A stretch of DNA of 64,000 nt, taken from assembly GCA_003676145.1 (NCBI GenBank), contig NAUB01000018.1:1-64000 (forward strand). Reading direction: 5' to 3'. How positions within the stretch are numbered: position 1 is the stretch's first letter; each line of letters begins with the position of its first letter. The notes under the pieces are model-generated. The model was given only the letters and a program-made list of their open reading frames with translations. It was not told the DNA's origin and did no database searches. The translations under genes and the position numbers were made by a program. This stretch comes from a gamma proteobacterium symbiont of Stewartia floridana. GTDB lineage: Bacteria > Pseudomonadota > Gammaproteobacteria > Chromatiales > Chromatiaceae. Positions 56,446 through 64,000 of the stretch are shown here, in pieces.

Positions 56446-57897
56446 ATGTCTTGCGTAAAAAATCACTGGCACGAGCGAAAACAGGCGATACGCATGCTGG
56501 GCATGTTCAGTATCCTGTCACTGCCTCTGGCGGCTCAATCGGGGGAGTGGATCGTCTCCCCGTCGATCACACTGGACGAGATCTACACGGACAATGCACT
56601 GCTGACCAATGAGGACAAGGAGTCGGAGTACGTCACCCGTGTAAAGCCCGGCATCTCCATTCTGCGGGAGGGCGCCAGGACCAATCTGGATTTCAACTAC
56701 TCCCCTGAATACCGCTACTACAAAGAGGAGACCAGGGATAACGAAACCGTGCATCAGCTGCGCGCCAACGCCGATGCGGAGCTGATGGAGAACCATCTCT
56801 ATCTGGATCTCTGGGCAACCGCCGACCAGACCCGCATCGCCAACAGTCGCAACAGCCCGGACGGCCTGACCGGTCCAACCGAGAACCTGGACTACTACAC
56901 CATGGGGGCGAGTCCCTATTATACGACCCGGTTCGGCAATACCAGCGTGCTGGAAGCGCGATACTCGACTGATAAGGTCGACTACGAGGAGGATACCGAA
57001 GTTGACAGTACCTCACAGAAGTACAATCTGATTCTCGGTAGCGGAACCTACTCGACGGCCCAGGCCTGGGAACTCTCTGCCAGCCATACCAGGGAAGACT
57101 TTTCCGGTACCGCCGAGGACAACAAAATCTCGATCTTCCGCGGCGAGTTTCTGCAACAGATCACCCGTCGCTGGGCGGTAGCCTTTGCCGCAGGTTATGA
57201 AGACTACGACCTGGTCATCGGTGAAGATGTGGATGGTGAAATCTGGTCGGTGGGGCTTGTATTCACGCCAACCAGCCGTACCCGTTTTGCCATTGGCGGC
57301 GGTGAGCGGGCATTTGGTGATGATTACTACGTGGATTTTGAGCATGAGGCCAGTAGATCGGTCTGGCGTGCTACCTATAAACGGGATTACATCAGTGCGC
57401 GTGATGAAGCGACCCACACCTCACTGTTCCAGCGCCAGGATGCGTTTGGCAATGTGGTGCGGGATGCGGTGCTGGATAATCCGCCGCCGGTACGGGTTAC
57501 CGGTGTCTCCACCCTGAGTGCGGAGTATTACGAAGTCGATCGTGTCGATGTCTCCTATCTGTTCAGCGCCCAACGTACCCGCTTTGAAGTAAGGGGTGGA
57601 TACATCAAACGTGATTATGTGGTCGATACTCAGGATACCGAGGATAGTACGGCTGCCATCTCATTCAGTCGACTGATCAGTCGCAAGATTACCGGAGTGG
57701 CCCGCGTACTCTGGTCGGATCATGAGCAGGAACTGAGCAACTATGATGAGTGGACCGCCTCGTTGGGTCTCGGCTATCTGCTCGGTCAGGATGCCCGGGT
57801 GTCAGTCGGTTACAGCCATCTTGAACGGGATGGGGACACCGAGTTGAATACCTATGAAGAGAATCGCGTAAATATCGGATTCATGGCTAGTTTTTGA
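56446..57897 (+). CDS. Outer-membrane beta-barrel protein, PEP-CTERM-associated type
   Basis: About 483 residues. A signal peptide ends near LAAQSGEW; the mature part opens VSPSITLDEIYTDNALLTNEDKESEY and continues as repeated amphipathic strands to a terminal Phe (NIGFMASF). The opening and length resemble barrel proteins found with exopolysaccharide/PEP-CTERM loci. No exosortase, PEP-CTERM protein or glycosyltransferase is nearby; the closest sugar gene is pgm, divergent from it. The ATG at 56446 has GGGGTGG upstream; the frame also has a GTG at 56437. Confidence 0.7.
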   Translation: MSCVKNHWHERKQAIRMLGMFSILSLPLAAQSGEWIVSPSITLDEIYTDNALLTNEDKESEYVTRVKPGISILREGARTNLDFNYSPEYRYYKEETRDNETVHQLRANADAELMENHLYLDLWATADQTRIANSRNSPDGLTGPTENLDYYTMGASPYYTTRFGNTSVLEARYSTDKVDYEEDTEVDSTSQKYNLILGSGTYSTAQAWELSASHTREDFSGTAEDNKISIFRGEFLQQITRRWAVAFAAGYEDYDLVIGEDVDGEIWSVGLVFTPTSRTRFAIGGGERAFGDDYYVDFEHEASRSVWRATYKRDYISARDEATHTSLFQRQDAFGNVVRDAVLDNPPPVRVTGVSTLSAEYYEVDRVDVSYLFSAQRTRFEVRGGYIKRDYVVDTQDTEDSTAAISFSRLISRKITGVARVLWSDHEQELSNYDEWTASLGLGYLLGQDARVSVGYSHLERDGDTELNTYEENRVNIGFMASF

Positions 57898-58056
57898 ATC
57901 AATTGAGCCACTGGCCTTGAAAAACAGGCCAGCCATCCCAACTATCTGAGCAATTTATGATCCTGCAAGCGCTGCAGGGCGTTGATGCCCGTTGCGAGTC
58001 AGACCGCTTTACAGGAAATTTTGTATCTACCTTGATAACAGAGGCCGTTCTCAAAT

Positions 58057-59964
58057 ATGACCGTTGAAGCCCAAAAAGAAACCCTGGATTTTCAGGCAGA
58101 AGTCAGCCAGGTACTGAATCTCGTTATTCGATCCCTCTACAGTAACAAAGAGATCTTTCTGCGGGAGCTGATTTCGAATGCCTCGGATGCCGCGGAAAAG
58201 TTGAGATTTGAAGCGCTTACCGATGAAGCGCTGTTCGAGGAGGATCCGGAGCTTAAGGTTCGGGTCACCTATGACAAGGAAGCCGGTACCCTGACCATTT
58301 CCGACAATGGTATCGGTATGAGCCGCCAGGATGTGACCGAAACCATCGGTACCATCGCCAGCTCCGGCACGCGCAAATTTTTTGAGGCCATGTCCGGTGA
58401 TCAGGCCAAGGACAGTGAGCTGATCGGGCAGTTCGGTGTGGGTTTCTACTCGGCGTTTATCGTTGCTGACAAAGTCACTCTGAAAACCCGCAGAGCCGGC
58501 CTGGGACATGAGCATGGCGTTCAATGGGTATCCGAGGGTCAGGGTTCCTATTCGATTGAAAACATCGACAAGCCGTCCCGTGGAACCGACGTCATACTGC
58601 ATCTACGGGAAGACGAAAAGGAGTTTCTGGAAGGCTTCAGGCTGCGCAACATCATCTCCAAATTTTCCGATCACATCACCATGCCGGTGGAGATGGAAAA
58701 AGAGTTCTACGGCGAGGATGAGGAGAAGCCGGAAAGCGCCGAATTTGAACGTGTAAATACCGGTACTGCCCTGTGGATGCGAAGCCGCAGCGAGATCAGT
58801 GACGAGGAGTACAACGAGTTTTACAAACATGTCTCCCATGACTTTGAAGATCCTCTGCTGCACGTCCACAACCGGGTGGAGGGGAACAACGAATACACTG
58901 CGCTGCTGTTCGTTCCGGCACGCGCCCCGTTCGACCTGTGGGACAGGGATCAGAAACATGGTGTGAAGCTCTTCGTCAGACGGGTTTTCATCATGGATGA
59001 GGCTGAAAAACTGATGCCACGCTATATGCGTTTCGTCAAAGGGGTGGTGGACTCGGACGATCTGCCGCTCAACGTCTCCCGGGAAATCCTGCAGCACAAC
59101 CGGAAAATCGACACCATTCGCCAGGCCAATGTGAAGCGGGTGCTTGGCGCGCTGGAGAAACTTGCGGAGAACGACAAGGAGAAGTACCAGGAATTCTGGG
59201 ATCAATTCGGCAAGGTGTTGAAAGAGGGGCCGGCAGAGGATTTTGCCAACAAGGAGAAAATCTCTGCGCTGCTGCGCTTTGCCTCAACCCACAACGAGCA
59301 GGATGAGCAGACCGTATCGCTGGCCGATTATGTCTCCAGGATGCGTGAGGGACAGGACAAAATCTACTATATCACCGCCGATTCAGCGGCCGCCGCCCGT
59401 TTCAGTCCACATCTTGAAGTACTGAAGAAAAAGGGTATTGAAGTATTACTGCTCTCGGACCGGGTGGATGAGTGGCTGGTTACCAGCCTGACCGAGTTTG
59501 ACGGCAAGACCCTGCAGTCTGTTGCCAAGGGTGAGCTCGATCTGGGTGAGCTCGATGACAAGGAAGAGCAGGAGAGTCAGGAGAAACAGAGCGAAGAGCA
59601 CAAGGCGCTGCTGGAAAGAATGCAGCAGGTACTGCAGGAGTCCGTCAAAGAGATCAGAGTGAGTCAGCGATTGACCGATTCACCGGCCTGTCTGGTTGTC
59701 GAGGAGCACGACATGAGTGCCAATCTGGCCCGAGTGCTCAAATCGGTCGGACAGGACGCTCCGCAGACCAAGCCGATCATGGAGGTCAATGCGACTCATC
59801 CGCTGGTGGTGCAGCTCGAAAACGAGTCGGATGAAGAGCGCTTCGGTGATTTGAGTAAAGTGCTGTTTGATCAGGCACAGCTGGCTGAAGGTGGTCAACT
59901 GGACGATCCTGCTGCATTTGTACGGCGTCTGAACAGCCTGATGCTGAAACTGGCTGGACATTAA
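58057..59964 (+). CDS. htpG: Molecular chaperone HtpG (Hsp90)
   Basis: 635 residues. GHKL ATPase domain with [25 protein letters not shown] and [15 protein letters not shown]; middle-domain segment [18 protein letters not shown]; carboxy-terminal dimerisation domain. Full length and intact. A CTTGAAA box at 57916 resembles a heat-shock -35, but no matching -10 is clear. Confidence 0.98.
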   Translation: MTVEAQKETLDFQAEVSQVLNLVIRSLYSNKEIFLRELISNASDAAEKLRFEALTDEALFEEDPELKVRVTYDKEAGTLTISDNGIGMSRQDVTETIGTIASSGTRKFFEAMSGDQAKDSELIGQFGVGFYSAFIVADKVTLKTRRAGLGHEHGVQWVSEGQGSYSIENIDKPSRGTDVILHLREDEKEFLEGFRLRNIISKFSDHITMPVEMEKEFYGEDEEKPESAEFERVNTGTALWMRSRSEISDEEYNEFYKHVSHDFEDPLLHVHNRVEGNNEYTALLFVPARAPFDLWDRDQKHGVKLFVRRVFIMDEAEKLMPRYMRFVKGVVDSDDLPLNVSREILQHNRKIDTIRQANVKRVLGALEKLAENDKEKYQEFWDQFGKVLKEGPAEDFANKEKISALLRFASTHNEQDEQTVSLADYVSRMREGQDKIYYITADSAAAARFSPHLEVLKKKGIEVLLLSDRVDEWLVTSLTEFDGKTLQSVAKGELDLGELDDKEEQESQEKQSEEHKALLERMQQVLQESVKEIRVSQRLTDSPACLVVEEHDMSANLARVLKSVGQDAPQTKPIMEVNATHPLVVQLENESDEERFGDLSKVLFDQAQLAEGGQLDDPAAFVRRLNSLMLKLAGH

Positions 59965-61014
<1,050 letters not shown>

Positions 61015-61042
61015 GCACAAACCGGCTTGAAAATGCTGAGGG

Positions 61043-61075
61043 GGGCCGCACGATTGTCGCGGCCCTTCTTGGTTT
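61043..61075 (+). terminator. Terminator after adk
   Basis: gggccgc (61043-61049) pairs with gcggccc (61059-61065), followed by ttcttggtttt. A plausible intrinsic terminator with an interrupted T-tract. Confidence 0.65.
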
Positions 61076-61171
61076 TGATGCGCGCTTCAGGGGATCGGTA
61101 ATCCGGCAGGCATTCCACCCTCTATTCTGATACTATCTGCCATATCTTAACTTCCAGTAAGGGGCTACCAC

Positions 61172-61549
61172 GTGGCTGTTGTAGAATTAACTAAAGACAA
61201 TTTTGAGTCGACCGTAACCGAAAATGATTTCGTGATCATTGACTTTTGGGCGCCCTGGTGTGGTCCATGCCGCTCCTTCGCTCCGACCTATGAGAGCGTA
61301 TCTGAAGACCATCCCAATATCGTATTCGGAAAAGTGAATACCGAAGATGAGCAGGAACTCGCCATGCACTTTCAGGTGCGGTCGATTCCAACCCTGATGA
61401 TCTTCCGTGAAAATATCATTATCTTCTCTCAGCCTGGAGCGCTGCCTGAATCTGCGTTCCGCGAATTGCTCAGCAAAGCCAGTGAACTGGATATGAATGA
61501 AGTAAGAGCACAAATCGAGGCTGAGCAGCAGAATGGCCAAAACGCTTAA
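61172..61549 (+). CDS. Thioredoxin-family protein
   Basis: 125 residues: one thioredoxin fold with active site W-C30-G-P-C33 and cis-Pro loop RSIPTLMIF. The extension after the fold (EVRAQIEAEQQNGQNA) distinguishes it from classical TrxA. No signal peptide, so it should be cytosolic. The start is a GTG with aagggg upstream. Confidence 0.9.
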   Translation: MAVVELTKDNFESTVTENDFVIIDFWAPWCGPCRSFAPTYESVSEDHPNIVFGKVNTEDEQELAMHFQVRSIPTLMIFRENIIIFSQPGALPESAFRELLSKASELDMNEVRAQIEAEQQNGQNA

Positions 61550-61640
61550 GCAAGCGTCGGCTGCAGACCCAGACTGAACGTTTAACGGAACGATTCAAGT
61601 CTGCTGTGATGCAGCGGACTTGAATGACCGAACAGACGAC

Positions 61641-62132
61641 ATGAGATCTTCAGACTACCCATGGAGTACGAAAAAGCTGCTTTCCCAGCAGCCGACGGTG
61701 GGGCGCGTACTGGATCTCAGTGAAGAGAGCTACGGATTGCTTATGCGAATGGCGCCCGATCTTCAAACTCTGACCGGGGAGTATCGATCAAGATTGGGCG
61801 GCTCGATGGATCTCTACCTTGATGTGATCGAACAGACCCCCTACACAACGCTGGTACATCTGACCTACTACTTCACCCATGTTGTGGGAGATTACCCTGA
61901 TCCTGATGCCATGCTGAGGGTCTACCATGATTCGAGGCAGGTGGATGTGGTCGACTTGCGTCAGTCCAGCCTGCCCCTCGATCGTTGGGGAACGAATCCA
62001 ACACTGGAGCAGCGTTGGAAAATCAATCTGTTTCTCTCAAAATGGCTTAGATACTGCGTAGAGCAAGGTCATTCCTTCCTCGTCAACAGCCGTAATTTGG
62101 CTGCTGAATTTCCGATGTCCCAGGTCGGTTAA
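61641..62132 (+). CDS. DUF1249 (YqiB-like) protein
   Basis: About 163 residues. Opening SYGLLMRMAPDLQTLTGEY and later LTYYFTHVVGDYPDPDAMLRVYHDSRQVDVVDL match DUF1249, a gammaproteobacterial family of unknown function. A TTG at 61620 would add seven residues and could be the true start; neither has a good ribosome site. Confidence 0.85.
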   Translation: MRSSDYPWSTKKLLSQQPTVGRVLDLSEESYGLLMRMAPDLQTLTGEYRSRLGGSMDLYLDVIEQTPYTTLVHLTYYFTHVVGDYPDPDAMLRVYHDSRQVDVVDLRQSSLPLDRWGTNPTLEQRWKINLFLSKWLRYCVEQGHSFLVNSRNLAAEFPMSQVG

Positions 62133-62320
62133 GTACCTCTGCTGCCAGACTCGGCAGGGTTTAAAGGACTGAATTTTACAACCTATAGTACTCGCTGTTA
62201 CCACTCTTTTGGGGTAAATTAGCCCTAATAAGAATATTTGGGTATGAATTTAAGGACAAATTTCAATAGATATCTATATACCTTTTCACAAGGGTAAGAG
62301 GGATCTGCAGAGATGCAAAA

Positions 62321-62962
62321 ATGATTAAAGTATTACTGGTTGATGATCATGAATTGATCAGGACCGGAGTTAAGGGGATTCTCGACAAGGCAGAAGAGAT
62401 CGAAGTTGCCGGGGAAGCCTCAACAGGGGAAGAAGCAATTGAGCTGGTGAGGAAAGCCTCACCGGACGTGGTGCTAATGGATGTCAACATGCCTGGCATG
62501 GGGGGCATTGAAGCCACCCGCAGAGTGCTTCGTGTCAAACCGGATTTGAAAGTGATTGCATTGACCGTACTCGATGATGACCCGTTCCCATCAAGACTGC
62601 ATGAGGTTGGTGCCATGGGATTTCTCACCAAGGGTTGTCCTGCGGATGAGATGATTCGTGCGATTCGTGCGGTATACAATGGTCACCACTATATTGCTTC
62701 CGATGTTGCCAGAAAACACACTCTGACCGAGTGGCAGGGACACGCAGACAATCCATTCAAAGCACTCTCCTCGAGAGAGACACAGGTCTTGCTGCAGATC
62801 CTGGAAGGACAGAAGAATCAGGAGATATCCGATATCCTCTCTCTCAGTCCTAAAACAGTCAGTACCTATCGTCAGCGAATCTACGAAAAACTCGATATCA
62901 AGAACGATGTTGAGTTGACACGACTCGCCTACCGCCATGGTATTTTGAAGGACAGCGATTAG
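62321..62962 (+). CDS. uvrY: UvrY/GacA-family response regulator
   Basis: 213 residues: receiver with DDH at 8-10 and phospho-acceptor Asp54 (VLMDVNMPGMGG), Lys in LTKGCPADE, and LuxR-type helix-turn-helix (ALSSRETQVLLQILEGQKNQEISDILSLSPKTVSTYRQRIYEKL). Its place near uvrC supports UvrY/GacA, the regulator of CsrA-antagonising small RNAs. The cognate kinase is not in the window. Confidence 0.92.
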   Translation: MIKVLLVDDHELIRTGVKGILDKAEEIEVAGEASTGEEAIELVRKASPDVVLMDVNMPGMGGIEATRRVLRVKPDLKVIALTVLDDDPFPSRLHEVGAMGFLTKGCPADEMIRAIRAVYNGHHYIASDVARKHTLTEWQGHADNPFKALSSRETQVLLQILEGQKNQEISDILSLSPKTVSTYRQRIYEKLDIKNDVELTRLAYRHGILKDSD

Positions 62963-63098
62963 CCTAAACAGCCCATAGGGCAGTCTTCGCCCTGGTCTAC
63001 CTCGACACAGGTTCTGTATCATGCAGCGAGCCATGCCCTGATAGTGCGTATCGGGTTGGCTCTGACTGTTATAGAAATTGTGATGAGGTTGATTCGTC

Positions 63099-63728
63099 TT
63101 GAAGAGATTTACTGCCAAATGCCGCCGCTGCCCCAGGCTGGCAGAGTTCCTTGATCAGGTCGCTGAGGATTATCCGGACTATCATGCCGCACCTGTTGCG
63201 CCATTTGGCGACGCTCAAGCCAAACTGCTGATTGTCGGCCTGGCGCCGGGCATGCATGGCGCCAACGCAACGGGCAGGCCGTTTACCGGTGACCATGCGG
63301 GAGTGCTGCTCTATCAGACACTCTACGACTATGGATTTTCCAATCAAGCTGAATCGACAAGCCGCCGGGATGGACTTCAACTGTATAACTGCCGCATTAC
63401 AAATGCAGTCAAATGTTTACCGCCGCAGAACAAACCTTTGGGGGCAGAAGTCAATCAGTGTAATGACTTTCTTGCCCAGGAGCTGTCAGCGATGCCTTCC
63501 GAGAGTGTGGTGATTGCACTGGGTTCGATTGCCCATAAAGCGGTGATCAAAGCACTCCAGTTGAGACAGAAAGATTATCCATTCGCCCATGCAATGGAGC
63601 ATCAGATCAGTGATCAGCTCAATCTCATCGACTCCTACCACTGCAGTCGCTACAACACCCAGACACGACGTCTGACCGCCGAGATGTTTCAGCAGATTTT
63701 TCAACGGGCTGGAGAGCTTCTAAAATAG
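63099..63728 (+). CDS. Family 5 uracil-DNA glycosylase-like protein
   Basis: 209 residues. Motif A is GLAPGMHGANATGRPFTGDHAG and motif B DSYHCSRYNTQTRRLT, the family-5 (UDGb) pattern, which lacks the usual catalytic Asn/Asp. Cysteines for an iron-sulfur cluster are present: CRRC (8 and 11), NCRITNAVKC. UDGb enzymes remove uracil and some deaminated bases. TTG start with GAGG ten bases upstream. It sits between uvrY and uvrC. Confidence 0.9.
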   Translation: MKRFTAKCRRCPRLAEFLDQVAEDYPDYHAAPVAPFGDAQAKLLIVGLAPGMHGANATGRPFTGDHAGVLLYQTLYDYGFSNQAESTSRRDGLQLYNCRITNAVKCLPPQNKPLGAEVNQCNDFLAQELSAMPSESVVIALGSIAHKAVIKALQLRQKDYPFAHAMEHQISDQLNLIDSYHCSRYNTQTRRLTAEMFQQIFQRAGELLK

Positions 63729-63732
63729 TCTG

Positions 63733-63756
63733 AAGCGTGGTTTGTGCCACGCTTTT
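63733..63756 (+). terminator. Terminator after the UDG gene
   Basis: aagcgtgg-tttgtg-ccacgctt is an 8-bp stem ending in tttt. Confidence 0.7.
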
Positions 63757-63884
63757 CGGAATCCTGGTCCGCTGAAAAGTGGCAGATGAGCGGATCTCGG
63801 AGCGCATCTCGATTCAAGTTAACCAATGACCCTGGGAACCGTCCCGATCGGATGGTTCAGGAAACGATTCAATATTGACCCCAT

Positions 63885-64000
63885 ATGGCTCAGCAGCAAT
63901 TCGATCATGCCAAATTTCTCAACACCCTGACCTCCAGGCCTGGGGTCTATCGGATGGTCGGGGAGCAGGAGAAGGTTCTGTATGTAGGTAAGGCGAAGAA
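63885..64000 (+). CDS. uvrC: Excinuclease ABC subunit C (UvrC), amino end
   Basis: The first 38 codons are in the window: [14 protein letters not shown], then SRPGVYRM and KVLYVGKAK of the GIY-YIG nuclease domain that makes the 3' incision in nucleotide-excision repair. An in-frame stop at 63876 rules out an earlier start. The gene continues beyond the window. Confidence 0.92.
   Translation, partial: MAQQQFDHAKFLNTLTSRPGVYRMVGEQEKVLYVGKAK

Overview
The window reads as ordinary chromosome of a free-living or symbiotic gammaproteobacterium outside the enterics. The main evidence is the conserved run orn / queG / nnr / tsaE / amiB / mutL / miaA / hfq / hflX / hflK / hflC / DUF2065 / hisZ / purA (about 15.5-31.9 kb), plus cmoA-cmoB, adk, htpG and a uvrY-uvrC neighbourhood. 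HisZ argues against enterics, which use long-form HisG. A Chromatiales/Sedimenticola-like sulfur-oxidiser lineage is my inference from overall gene content; no sulfur gene lies in the window. I saw no rRNA, tRNA, CRISPR array, prophage or complete insertion sequence.

Layout. 0-0.5 kb: a cluster of palindromic non-coding repeats with relatives near 16.0 and 39.7 kb. 0.5-3.4 kb: a membrane diguanylate cyclase with two periplasmic ligand-binding domains. 3.5-5.3 kb: a NodIJ-type ABC exporter. 5.6-8.6 kb: an overlapping trio of outer-membrane porin, UbiA/MenA-type prenyltransferase and BASS transporter. 8.7-12.5 kb: a DUF938 methyltransferase, a glycine-zipper envelope protein behind a likely OmpR-family operator, a PepSY protein and a PhoPQ/QseBC-like two-component pair. 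12.5-15.2 kb (minus strand): rsgA, a Met-less monoheme cytochrome c and an M48 protease. 15.5-31.9 kb: the core RNA/DNA/cell-wall/purine cluster, with a VanZ-like protein inserted after orn.

32-39.7 kb: RDD and PilZ proteins, a FixLJ-like sensor/regulator pair, then an operon of a UMF1 transporter with cmoA and cmoB. 40-42 kb: an OsmC protein paired with a dihydrolipoyl-dehydrogenase-like flavoprotein. 42-45 kb: a small Cys-rich secreted protein and glcD-glcE without glcF. 45.4-52.6 kb: a complete TonB2-type energising operon (DUF3450, TtpC-like, ExbB, ExbD, TonB, TPR) followed by an OprC/NosA-type copper receptor that keeps the CxxxM and HxM copper ligands. 52.6-52.8 kb: a 197-bp element with perfect 31-bp terminal inverted repeats. 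52.9-64 kb: a DMT transporter, a Lys-rich DUF2934 protein, phosphoglucomutase, an orphan outer-membrane barrel, htpG, adk, a thioredoxin, a DUF1249 protein, a UvrY/GacA regulator, a family-5 uracil-DNA glycosylase and the start of uvrC.

Themes. Signalling is prominent: GGDEF and PilZ for c-di-GMP, and three response regulators. Envelope energisation with copper uptake, thiol/peroxide chemistry (OsmC with Lpd, thioredoxin) and translation/RNA modification make up much of the rest. No obviously new large system is evident. The best candidates for new biology are the Lpd-OsmC pair, the porin-prenyltransferase-BASS operon, the TonB2/copper-receptor unit with its repeat-bearing promoter, the two non-coding repeat families and the duplicated CX12C protein.
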